A stretch of DNA of 64,000 bases, from positions 1-64,000 of the forward strand of contig CAVOZJ010000014.1 in NCBI GenBank assembly GCA_963700885.1, in the 5' to 3' direction. A program made the position numbers and the translations under genes. Origin of the DNA: Anderseniella sp963700885 (GTDB lineage: Bacteria > Pseudomonadota > Alphaproteobacteria > Rhizobiales > Aestuariivirgaceae). Position 1 is the first letter of the stretch. The number at the start of each line of letters is the position of its first letter. The notes below the pieces were generated by a model. It saw only the letters and a program-made list of their open reading frames with translations, ran no database searches and was not told the DNA's origin. Below are positions 26,519-34,464 of this stretch, in pieces.

Positions 26519-27538
26519 TCAAAAAGCGCTCAATCGCTGAAAGACCCAGAACGCGGCAAGACTGCCTATGATATACGGCGGAACCATCCTGAGCCAGTCC
26601 GGATGATTCAGATTCAGGTATTGCATGGCCTGACGGCCCAGCCACATGATCGCGAAAACAGCAGCGATGAACAGCAGTTGCCCCAGTTCAACACCCACAT
26701 TGAAGAATAACAGTGCGAGCGGGATCGCAGACTGGGGCAAGCCGATTTCACTCAGGGCACCGGCAAAGCCAAATCCATGCAGCAGGCCGAAAGTGAAGGC
26801 AACAATCCAGGGATATTTTTCAGTCAACCCCTGCCGGCCGTGTTGAGCGTGAATGATTTCCGAAGCGACAAACAGAATGCTCAGGGCAATCACGGCCTCA
26901 ACCGGAGGGCCCGGCATATGAATGATGCCGAACGTGGCTGCAGCCAGTGTCAGGCTGTGTGCAAGCGTGAACGCCGTGACGGTGGCGATGAGGCGTCCGG
27001 CGCCTTTCACCAGCAGCAGAAGTGCCAGAACGAACAGAAGATGATCAATACCAAGCAGGATATGCTCAACGCCAAGCAGTGTGTAAGTTCGAACGACTTC
27101 AAACCGGCTGGGTTGGACAGGAATGGTAATCGATGGTTCATTTGCGGTCAGGCGATGAGTTTGGCCGGTGCCGTCAGAGAAGTCGAACCTGACCAGCACA
27201 TCGGTCAATGTCTGATCAAGCCCATGAATTGTTATTGTGCCTCCTTCAAGCCCGCCGGGACAGCTGGCGGTCCAGCGGCTGACATATGCACTGCCGTCCC
27301 AAACGGGTTGCGCGGGAATGCGAGGATCACAGGTCCCGGGTAACTCCGCAGCAATGGCCATGGGCCGGTCACCAATAGCCGGCGTTTTCCACGTAACTGC
27401 GTAGCTATCCTTGTCAATCAGCCGCAGCTCCAGGTAACCGGGCTGCAATGCGTGGGCGTGGGACGAAGTCACTGATCCCAGCACAGAAACCAGAAATATC
27501 AACGTGGTCAGAAGCAGCCTGGTTACCGATGCCATCAC
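26519..27538 (-). CDS. HupE/UreJ family membrane protein
   Basis: 339 residues. An N-terminal signal (LLLTTLIFLVSVLGSVTSSH) leads into a periplasmic beta domain (LQPGYLELRLIDKDSYAVTW). A six-to-seven helix HupE/UreJ domain follows: LGVEHILLGIDHLLFVLALL, FTLAHSLTLAAATFG, SEIIHAQHG, FGLLHGFGFAGALSEIGLP and FNVGVELGQLLFIA. The conserved H-x-x-x-G-x-D-H and H-G-F-G-F-A histidines fit a metal (nickel or cobalt) permease-like role. It overlaps the foldase gene start/stop by 4 bases, a pairing I have seen repeatedly in Proteobacteria. The transported ion is not proven. Confidence 0.83.
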   Translation of the reverse strand: MMASVTRLLLTTLIFLVSVLGSVTSSHAHALQPGYLELRLIDKDSYAVTWKTPAIGDRPMAIAAELPGTCDPRIPAQPVWDGSAYVSRWTASCPGGLEGGTITIHGLDQTLTDVLVRFDFSDGTGQTHRLTANEPSITIPVQPSRFEVVRTYTLLGVEHILLGIDHLLFVLALLLLVKGAGRLIATVTAFTLAHSLTLAAATFGIIHMPGPPVEAVIALSILFVASEIIHAQHGRQGLTEKYPWIVAFTFGLLHGFGFAGALSEIGLPQSAIPLALLFFNVGVELGQLLFIAAVFAIMWLGRQAMQYLNLNHPDWLRMVPPYIIGSLAAFWVFQRLSAF

Positions 27539-28392
27539 GGTTTCCCGTTCGCCGGGTCAGCCGCATCAATGACTTCCACCGTGTATTGCTGTTTCAGCCT
27601 TCCATACCACTGCTCTTGCAGCTCCAATGCCTTTGCCGCCTTCCAGTCCCGCAGGACTTCATCTCTAATTTCGTCCAGCGGTGGAGTGCTGGCTGAGGTT
27701 TTCTGATCGACACGGACAAGGTGTACGCCATAACCGGATGTCACCGGTCCACTCCATTGACCGGTCGGTTGTGCCTCCAGCTGCTGGAAAAAATTCCTGC
27801 CGAACATACCCTCAATCACGGTGGGTGACGACAGTCCAAGTTGTGGCGGAAGCAGGCTTCGTTCCCCGATTTCAGAATGCTCCGCAGCCGGCTTTGACCG
27901 AAGAACATCCAGCGACTTGTCTACCAGCTCACTTGCGGGGTTCTGCCCGAGGAAAACGTGTTCGAAAGCAATTTGCGGCAATTTCCGGTAATAACCTTCA
28001 TTGGCTGCAAGAAACGCCTCAAGCTCTCCCGCAGCGGGTTCCAGGCGGTCTGCTCCGGTATCCGTCAGGAACTCCATTTTATGTCGCAGCCGTCTCCGGA
28101 TCACGGTATCGTCCCGGTCGAGGCCGAGTAGCATTGCCTCGCGATAGTAGATTTCTTCCCGAACAAAATCGTCGATGAGCTGCTTTGTTTCAGCGGCGTC
28201 CGGTGGCCTGCGCCAGACTGCCTGGTATGCCCTTTTAAGTTGTTCGACGCGCTGTGGTTCGATCACAATCCGGGTTGCCGGCTGAGATGCAGGTTCACTC
28301 ATTTCCGAGTAGACCAGGAACATCAATCCGCCAATAACCGCAAAATGAACAAGCGGTTCGCGAAGCAAGCGCCAAAAAACTCTTCTCAACAT
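27535..28392 (-). CDS. Membrane-anchored parvulin-type peptidyl-prolyl isomerase (PpiC/SurA-like)
   Basis: 285 residues from ATG 28392. One N-terminal anchor helix (LVHFAVIGGLMFLVYSEM) is followed by a helical SurA-like chaperone region (RPPDAAETKQLIDDFVREEI and YYREAMLLGLDRDDTVIRRR). The C-terminal parvulin-like domain runs IAFEHVFLG, FFQQLEAQPTGQWSGPVTSG and GVHLVRVDQKTSASTPPLDE. The G-P-V-x-S-x-Y-G-x-H-L-V-x-V motif is the family hallmark. It probably assists folding of exported proteins and may be dedicated to the co-transcribed HupE/UreJ protein. Confidence 0.83.
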   Translation of the reverse strand: MLRRVFWRLLREPLVHFAVIGGLMFLVYSEMSEPASQPATRIVIEPQRVEQLKRAYQAVWRRPPDAAETKQLIDDFVREEIYYREAMLLGLDRDDTVIRRRLRHKMEFLTDTGADRLEPAAGELEAFLAANEGYYRKLPQIAFEHVFLGQNPASELVDKSLDVLRSKPAAEHSEIGERSLLPPQLGLSSPTVIEGMFGRNFFQQLEAQPTGQWSGPVTSGYGVHLVRVDQKTSASTPPLDEIRDEVLRDWKAAKALELQEQWYGRLKQQYTVEVIDAADPANGKP

Positions 28393-28568
28393 TTCGGACC
28401 CGGGATTTTGGGGTGTACCAGACCGGCGAGATAACTGGATCCGGCAAGCAATAAGCAACCGCCTCCGCCTGATCAACCTCAAACTCACCCGTAGCGTTTG
28501 TGATCCAGTATCGTCATTGCATGCAGCAGGCCCTTTTCGCCATTCTCTCAGGCATGGCCAACTGACAT

Positions 28569-30188
28569 TCAGGCTGCCAGATGCTCGAAAAGCCGAGCAA
28601 CTGCTTCAGCCCCGGGGTCCACGTGCCCCTCCAGCTGACTGGCGTTGATGTAGGACGCCCGGCCGGCGTTGGCCTTGACGAGTGTTGCCGTATAGTCTGC
28701 GCCCGCGCGCGCCGCCTGAGCAGCTGCGTGCATTCCGTCAGCCAACGCCTCCAGAGCCGGATGCAACGCATCCACCATGGTCCGGTCGCCTAGCTGTGCA
28801 CCGCCGATCTCCTGCATTCGGGCCAGGCCTGTTTTCAACGCATCTTTTGTTAAGAAGCCGCTCGACGAGGCGTCTCCTGCGGCTGCAAAGAATATCGCCA
28901 GCAGGACTCCGGAAGACCCGCCCATGGTTTGATTTAACTCCAGGCCGATGGCGCGATAAAGCTGCGTGTGATCGGCCAGCGGCAGTCGATCCATGGCCGC
29001 AATAAGCGCGCGCGATGCACCAGCCAATGTCGAACCGGTATCCCCGTCACCAGACTTGGCATCGAGCGCATTGAGATCGTCTTCGGCGGCTATCAGAACT
29101 TCACAGCATTTTTTCAGAAAATCGGCAGTATCAGCATGCCGCGACGCAAGCGGCGTGATCGGCTTCAGTCCATCAGGAAGATTGATCACGGTTACCGGCG
29201 AAATAACCGACAGCCCCGGCCACGCAGCCAACGGGGTGGGTGAGGCCAATGCAGCCAGGTCATCATCCGAAGCCGGATAGACCGAGATCGAAAATCCACG
29301 CATGTCCAGTGAGGTCATCATTGTGGCGGGACCAACGACGTGGCTCAAATTCCCCGCAATGGCTGAATTGACCAGTTCATGCATCACAACTGACATTTCG
29401 AGTACCGACGCACCCCCGAGATTGTTGACCAGGGCAACGTGTTGCCTGTCTTCCATGCCATCGGAGAGTTTCTGGACGACTGCAGCAATTGCAGCCTTGG
29501 CACCATCGAACTTCACCTGTTCAACTCCGGGCTCACCGTGAATCCCAAGGCCGAGTTCCGCCATGCCTGCAGGAATACGACGCTCCTTTGGCGAGCCAGG
29601 AACCGTACAGGTGTCGAGTGACATGCCAATCGACCGGGTCCCGGAAATTATGCGTTCAGCGGCCGCAGTCACTTCATCCAGATCTGCGCCTGCCTGCGCA
29701 AGAGCTCCGGCGATCTTGTGCACGAACAAGGTGCCCGCGACCCCTCTTGCCTGGGGAAGATCCGGCAATGCGATATCATCGTCCACGATGACCATACTCA
29801 CGTTCAAACCAAAGGCTCGCGCCCGTTCGGCCGCCAGACCGAAATTGAGACGGTCACCGGTGTAGTTCTTGACAATCAGCAGACAGCCGGCCGGGCCGGT
29901 AACCGCCAGAATACCTGCAAGCACCGCGTCAACGGAAGGAGACGCAAAAACGTCGCCACACACCGCAGCCGTCAGCATTCCGTGTCCAACAAACCCGGCA
30001 TGGGCCGGTTCGTGGCCGGACCCTCCACCGGATACCAGGGCAACCCTGGATTTGTCCCAGTCATTGCGAACGACAACCCGAATATGGGGATAGCCGTCGA
30101 GCCTGGCCAGCTTGCCACCAGAAGCAGCAACGACACCATCGACAGCTTCAGTGACGATGTCTTCCTTATTGTTCATGAATTGGGTCAT
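28569..30188 (-). CDS. dhaKL: Fused DhaK-DhaL dihydroxyacetone (or ketotetrose) kinase, ATP type
   Basis: 539 residues. The N-terminal DhaK domain has RVALVSGGGSGHEPAHAGFV, GRDVF-type CGDVFASPSVDAVLA, LLIVKNYTGDRLNFGLAAE and the covalent substrate histidine H217 in GLGIHGEPG. The C-terminal DhaL domain (from about residue 335) has the Mg/ATP site DAKSGDGDTGSTLAGA, TMGGSSGVLLAIFFAAA and LGDRTMVDALHPALEALADG. This is the single-chain ATP-dependent form. It is the last gene of the ABC importer operon, so it should phosphorylate the imported ketose. Dihydroxyacetone is the default; erythrulose kinases share this fold. Confidence 0.92.
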   Translation of the reverse strand: MTQFMNNKEDIVTEAVDGVVAASGGKLARLDGYPHIRVVVRNDWDKSRVALVSGGGSGHEPAHAGFVGHGMLTAAVCGDVFASPSVDAVLAGILAVTGPAGCLLIVKNYTGDRLNFGLAAERARAFGLNVSMVIVDDDIALPDLPQARGVAGTLFVHKIAGALAQAGADLDEVTAAAERIISGTRSIGMSLDTCTVPGSPKERRIPAGMAELGLGIHGEPGVEQVKFDGAKAAIAAVVQKLSDGMEDRQHVALVNNLGGASVLEMSVVMHELVNSAIAGNLSHVVGPATMMTSLDMRGFSISVYPASDDDLAALASPTPLAAWPGLSVISPVTVINLPDGLKPITPLASRHADTADFLKKCCEVLIAAEDDLNALDAKSGDGDTGSTLAGASRALIAAMDRLPLADHTQLYRAIGLELNQTMGGSSGVLLAIFFAAAGDASSSGFLTKDALKTGLARMQEIGGAQLGDRTMVDALHPALEALADGMHAAAQAARAGADYTATLVKANAGRASYINASQLEGHVDPGAEAVARLFEHLAA

Positions 30189-30200
30189 TGTTGGTTTCCT

Positions 30201-31196
30201 CTATCCAAGACGCGCACCAGCAGCATCAAAATAAAACGGCTTCTCAGGCTGTATTTTTACGATATCACCCGACTTCAACGGGGTATGAGCGTCGGTCACA
30301 GTTATGAGATCATGATCCTTGAACGAAAGGTGAAGCCGCGTTTGGTCGCCCAGGTGCTCTACCCGCGTAACAAGACTTTCCTGGCCTCTGCCCTGTCGAA
30401 TCTGCTCCGGCCGCAGCCCAATGAAACAGGCATTTCCGGGCGCTCGCGCGAACAGGGAAGCCGGCAGGATATTTATTCTTGGCTGTCCCAGACGGCTGGC
30501 CGCGTAGACGCTGACCGGATTTTCATAGATTTCCCGCGGCGGTCCAAACTGGACCAGTTTCCCCTCTTCCAGAACACCTACGTGTGTTGCCATGGTCATG
30601 GCCTCTATCTGATCGTGGGTCACATAGAGAAGTGTTGCTCCCGAGTTGGACTGGATGCTTTTCAACTCGACACGCAAATCAGCTCGAAGTTTTGCGTCCA
30701 GTGAGCTCAACGGCTCGTCCATCAGGTAGATGGAAGGGTTCCGGACCAGCGCTCTGCCGATGGACACCCGCTGCATCTCGCCGCCGGACAATGCAGTCGC
30801 CTTGTTGTCGAGTTTGTGGGTTATTTGCAGGACTTCGGCGACTTCCGCAATCTTCTGCCTGATCTGTGCAGGCGGGGTCCGAAGCAATGGAGATTTCAGG
30901 GGAAAGGCCAGGTTCTCCCTGACCGTCAGGTGGGGGTACAGGGAGTATTGCTGGAACACCATTGCGATGTTGCGCTGGGCAGGGGTCAGTCCGCTCATGG
31001 ATTGTCCTGCAATGAAAATCTCGCCGGCATCGGGCGTGTCGAGGCCGGATATCATCCGCAGGGTCGTTGTCTTGCCTGCTCCGGTTGGCCCGAGAAGAAC
31101 AACAAACGAGCCATCGGGCACGTTCATGGTCACTGTGTCCAGCGCAACTGTATCGCCGAAAGTTTTTGTGATGCCTTCAAGTCTGACTTCAGCCAT
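30201..31196 (-). CDS. ABC transporter ATP-binding protein (MalK/UgpC type), second of pair
   Basis: 331 residues from ATG 31196, overlapping the preceding ATPase gene by 8 bases. Walker A GPTGAGKTTT, Q-loop AMVFQQYSLYPHLTVRENLA, signature ALSGGEMQRVSIGRALV, Walker B IYLMDEPLSSLDAKLR and H-loop LLYVTHDQIEAMT are all intact. A C-terminal TOBE regulatory domain follows (IGLRPEQIRQG; TRLHLSF). Paired, non-identical ATPases are typical for the polyol/glycerol-type carbohydrate importers of Rhizobiales (as in GlpST). Confidence 0.9.
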   Translation of the reverse strand: MAEVRLEGITKTFGDTVALDTVTMNVPDGSFVVLLGPTGAGKTTTLRMISGLDTPDAGEIFIAGQSMSGLTPAQRNIAMVFQQYSLYPHLTVRENLAFPLKSPLLRTPPAQIRQKIAEVAEVLQITHKLDNKATALSGGEMQRVSIGRALVRNPSIYLMDEPLSSLDAKLRADLRVELKSIQSNSGATLLYVTHDQIEAMTMATHVGVLEEGKLVQFGPPREIYENPVSVYAASRLGQPRINILPASLFARAPGNACFIGLRPEQIRQGRGQESLVTRVEHLGDQTRLHLSFKDHDLITVTDAHTPLKSGDIVKIQPEKPFYFDAAGARLG

Positions 31197-32286
31197 TTTT
31201 GAGCACTTTCTCATTTGCCGCTGAGCGCAGTGCATGGCCCTTGTTGCCCTCGAACACCGTAAGTGTGCGGGCATCAAACTCCAGTCCGACCGTCTCATCT
31301 ACCTTCACGGGCGCACTGGAAGGAATGCGCGCCTTGATATCTCCATTGGCCGTCGCGAGAGTGATGATTTGTGTGGTTCCCAGATATTCCGTGGCGATGA
31401 CCCTGCCCCGATATCTTGACCGGTCCGAAAAGTGAACGTGCTCGGGACGCACACCAAGGGTCAATGCGCCCGTTGCCCCTTCCCGCATAACCGGAATTTT
31501 GACAGCAACACCGTCGAGCCTGACGCTTGCTGTGCCACTACCGACCATGCCGTCGAAATCAAGGAAATTCATGGCCGGTGAACCAATGAACTGTGCAACG
31601 AACTTCGTTGCGGGCCAATCGTAGATTTCCTGGGGCACGCCGAACTGCTCGACAACACCGTGGTTCATCACCACGATCTTGTCGCCCATCTGCATGGCTT
31701 CCAGCTGGTCATGGGTCACATAGACCGTCGTAGCGCCCATCCGGTCATGCAGTGCCCGCAATTCTTCCGCCATGTGTTCGCGGAACTCTGCGTCGAGCGC
31801 TCCCAGGGGTTCATCCATCAGGAATGCCTTCGGCTCGCGCACGATCGCCCTGCCGAGTGCAACACGTTGACGGTCTCCGCCGGAAAGAGCACTTACCGGC
31901 TTGTCCAGAATATCCTCGATACCCAAGATGCCGGCAACCTCGGCCACCTTCTTCCTGACGTCTGGTCCCGGCATGCCCTGGCTCACCAGCGGGTACGAAA
32001 TATTTTTCCTGACATTCATGTGCGGATAGAGCGCAAACATCTGAAATACAAAAGCAATGTCACGTTGACTGGCCGGTTTCTGCCCCACCTCCTCGCCGTC
32101 GATATAGATTTCGCCGCTGGTTGGCAGTTCAAGACCGGCCATCATGCGCAAGGTTGTCGTCTTGCCGCATCCCGACGGGCCCAGCAACATGAAGAACTCC
32201 CCGTCCTCGACGGTGAACGTCGAGGATCTGACCGCGTTAAACGTGCCGAAATCCTTGCGCACATTCCTGATCCTAATCTGCGCCAT
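31189..32286 (-). CDS. ABC transporter ATP-binding protein (MalK/UgpC type), first of pair
   Basis: 365 residues. Walker A GPSGCGKTTT, Q-loop AFVFQMFALYPHMNVRKNIS, signature ALSGGDRQRVALGRAIV (G-G-D-R-Q, slightly different from the usual G-G-Q-R-Q), Walker B AFLMDEPLGALDAEFR and H-loop VYVTHDQLEAMQMGD are present. The TOBE domain is at the C-terminus (LGVRPEHVHFSDRSRYRGRV). It would form a heterodimer with the neighbouring ATPase to drive the two permeases encoded upstream. Confidence 0.9.
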   Translation of the reverse strand: MAQIRIRNVRKDFGTFNAVRSSTFTVEDGEFFMLLGPSGCGKTTTLRMMAGLELPTSGEIYIDGEEVGQKPASQRDIAFVFQMFALYPHMNVRKNISYPLVSQGMPGPDVRKKVAEVAGILGIEDILDKPVSALSGGDRQRVALGRAIVREPKAFLMDEPLGALDAEFREHMAEELRALHDRMGATTVYVTHDQLEAMQMGDKIVVMNHGVVEQFGVPQEIYDWPATKFVAQFIGSPAMNFLDFDGMVGSGTASVRLDGVAVKIPVMREGATGALTLGVRPEHVHFSDRSRYRGRVIATEYLGTTQIITLATANGDIKARIPSSAPVKVDETVGLEFDARTLTVFEGNKGHALRSAANEKVLKNG

Positions 32287-32289
32287 GGG

Positions 32290-32478
32290 TCACTCCGGAA
32301 AATGGCTCACGATGATAAACATCACGGTGCCGGTCAGAGTTACGATGAAGGAGTAGGTGTATGCCGACAGAATGAACGGCTGCATGAGCATGAACACCCC
32401 CAGCGCAATCAGGATGGAGGCAAGCATTTCCCAGGCGCCACGCCTGAAACCCAGAAGGCCATTTATGAAACCACTCAT
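32290..32478 (-). CDS. 62-residue two-helix membrane protein inside the ABC operon
   Basis: It overlaps the upstream permease stop by 4 bases and ends 3 bases before the first ATPase gene, so it is clearly a real, coupled gene. Two hydrophobic helices (residues about 15-32 and 40-58) are joined by a short loop. The N-terminus (MSGFINGLLGFRRGAWEM) probably lies in the cytoplasm. A small membrane protein is also known in the rhizobial glycerol importer operon (GlpU, DUF2160), but this one is shorter and I cannot assign it to that family. A role in assembly or stability of the permease is plausible. Confidence 0.7.
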   Translation of the reverse strand: MSGFINGLLGFRRGAWEMLASILIALGVFMLMQPFILSAYTYSFIVTLTGTVMFIIVSHFPE

Positions 32479-33416
32479 TTGCGCACCGCTCCGAAGGTAA
32501 TCCCGCGCAGCAAATGCTTGCGTAGCAAAATGGTGAACACCATCACCGGGACCAGGAACAGCGTGGCCCCAGCCGCAACCGCCGGCCAGTCCTGCCCTCC
32601 AACCCCGATGATGGTTGGAATGAACGGGGGTGCCGTTTGAGCCGTGCCGGATGTCAGCAGCACCGCGAAGGCGTATTCATTCCATGCAAAGATCAGACAG
32701 AAGATGGCAGTGGAAGCAATACCGGTCGCTGCTTGCGGAAGCACAACCTTGTAGAAGGCCTGGAACCTCGTGTACCCGTCGATGAGAGCGGCTTCTTCAT
32801 ACTCGACCGGAATTTCATCTATGAAGCCGTTGATCAGCCAGACTGACAATGAAAGGTTCACGGCGGTGTAAAGAAGTATCATTCCGGCATGCGTATCGTT
32901 GAGCCCGAGATGCCGGAACATCAGGAATATGGGAATGGCAACCGCAATTGGCGGCATCATCCGGGTCGACAGGATGAAGAACAGCAGATCATCCTTCAAC
33001 GGCACCTTGAAGCGCGAGAAGGCATAGGCAGCTGCCGTTCCCAGAACTATGGCGAAAAACGTCGATCCAAAGCCAATTACAACTGAATTGAAAAAGCGCT
33101 CCCCATAGCGCGATGCTCCCACTATCACCATGTCGTACTGACGGACGATCCGGTCATACCAGGTCTTTGGCTCACCAAGGTCACTGAGTGTTTGCTGATC
33201 AACCCTTGTCCTGGTCGTAAACAGGTTCACATAGCCTTCAACAGTAGGCTGAAAGACGATCCTGGGGGGATAGGCGATCGCATCCGAGGGCGACTTGAAG
33301 CCTGTCGCAATTATCCACAGCAGGGGCAAAATCGTGACGATTGCGTATATTACCACAAGCGTGCCAGCGATCCATTTCTGCCGGCCAGAAGGCTCTGTCG
33401 GAGAGTAGCTGTTCAT
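32475..33416 (-). CDS. ABC transporter permease, carbohydrate type (MalG/UgpE-like)
   Basis: 313 residues from ATG 33416 (4-base overlap with the first permease gene). There are six helices. The EAA loop reads EYEEAALIDGYTRFQAFYKV-VLPQA, close to the consensus E-A-A-x-I-D-G-A-x-x-x-x-x-F-x-x-I-x-L-P. Other cues are YAFSRFKVPLKDDLLFFILS and a long periplasmic loop after TM1. It forms the membrane channel with the partner permease. Confidence 0.9.
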   Translation of the reverse strand: MNSYSPTEPSGRQKWIAGTLVVIYAIVTILPLLWIIATGFKSPSDAIAYPPRIVFQPTVEGYVNLFTTRTRVDQQTLSDLGEPKTWYDRIVRQYDMVIVGASRYGERFFNSVVIGFGSTFFAIVLGTAAAYAFSRFKVPLKDDLLFFILSTRMMPPIAVAIPIFLMFRHLGLNDTHAGMILLYTAVNLSLSVWLINGFIDEIPVEYEEAALIDGYTRFQAFYKVVLPQAATGIASTAIFCLIFAWNEYAFAVLLTSGTAQTAPPFIPTIIGVGGQDWPAVAAGATLFLVPVMVFTILLRKHLLRGITFGAVRK

Positions 33417-34360
33417 CTTTGCTTCACCTTGTTCAAGGCTTTCACATAGATGGAAGCAAGACCGAACACCGAAACGAAAAGAATGACCGCGTAGGCTGAC
33501 GCGTAACCTGTCCGCCATTTTTCGAACGCTTCGCGTTTGAGGTTGATGGAGGTCAGTTCGGTGACTGAGCCGGGGCCGCCGCCGGTGAGCTGTACGACCA
33601 GATCAAACATCTTGAAGTTTTCAATTCCGCGAAAAAGCACCGCGAGCATAAGGAACGGCAGTACCATGGGGATGGTAATTGTCCAGAATTGACGCCACTT
33701 GCTGGCCCGGTCACATTCAGCCGCTTCGTATATGGTAGCGGGAATGGAGCGCAGGCCTGCCAGGCAAATCAGCATGACGAACGGTGTCCACATCCATGTA
33801 TCAACAATGATGATTGCCCAGGGGGCCAGGGCCACATCACCAATCATCGAAAAGCTCGACGGGTCAGCACCAACAAGGAAACCTACGACATAGTTGAAAA
33901 GGCCAATCTGGGGCTGATACAGGAAAGTCCAGAAGTTCCCGACAACGGCGGGGCTCAGCATCATCGGAAAAACTATGATGGTCGTCCAGAGATCATTGCC
34001 CCTGAATTTCTTGTTGATCAGATAGGCAAGCGTGAATCCGATCAGGACCTGCAGAATTATAGTCCAGATGAGAAAATGCGCTGTTGCCTGCATCGACAGC
34101 CAAATATCGCTGTCCGACAGAATTCGCCTGTAGTTGTCAAGACCAATGAATTCGACCGGCTTGTTTGGCCTGTTCACCCGGAAGTTGGTGAAACTGAGCC
34201 TGATTGTCCAGATCAACGGAAAAATGTTGACGGCCAGAAGCAGCAATATTGTAGGGGCTACAAATATCCAGGCTATGGCCCGGTCAGATAACCCCCGGAT
34301 TCGGCTTGCGACGGCAGGCGGCGTCGCGCTGGCGGCACGATCAATGGGTGTGTAGGACAT
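33413..34360 (-). CDS. ABC transporter permease, carbohydrate type (MalF/UgpA-like)
   Basis: 315 residues from ATG 34360, preceded by GAGAACC. There are six helices and the EAA loop IPATIYEAAECDRASKWRQF ending in the ITIPMVLP coupling helix. The N-terminal part (WIFVAPTILLLLAVNIFPLI, then FVGL-type FIGLDNYRRILSD) is typical of the MalF-like half of sugar and polyol importers. It is the first permease after the binding protein, separated from it by a 104-base gap with a hairpin. Confidence 0.9.
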   Translation of the reverse strand: MSYTPIDRAASATPPAVASRIRGLSDRAIAWIFVAPTILLLLAVNIFPLIWTIRLSFTNFRVNRPNKPVEFIGLDNYRRILSDSDIWLSMQATAHFLIWTIILQVLIGFTLAYLINKKFRGNDLWTTIIVFPMMLSPAVVGNFWTFLYQPQIGLFNYVVGFLVGADPSSFSMIGDVALAPWAIIIVDTWMWTPFVMLICLAGLRSIPATIYEAAECDRASKWRQFWTITIPMVLPFLMLAVLFRGIENFKMFDLVVQLTGGGPGSVTELTSINLKREAFEKWRTGYASAYAVILFVSVFGLASIYVKALNKVKQR

Positions 34361-34393
34361 TTCAGGTTCTCTCATTGCACATGGTATTTGCGG

Positions 34394-34423
34394 GGGGTGA
34401 CAGTTAACGAACACTATCACCCC
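34394..34423. promoter_or_regulatory. Intercistronic hairpin after the ABC binding-protein gene
   Basis: GGGGTGA (34394-34400) pairs with TCACCCC (34417-34423) across a 16-base loop in the gap between the solute-binding protein and first permease genes. Hairpins at this place usually make the binding protein more abundant than the permease by blocking 3' decay or partial termination. Confidence 0.4.
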
Positions 34424-34464
34424 GCGCATCTACTAACGCCAGGGAGGACGTCGGCAATCAGTGA

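Noticed and set aside
31660..32640. 326-codon open frame on the plus strand
   Set aside because: Antisense to the first ATP-binding protein and the permease; an artefact of codon bias in GC-rich genes.
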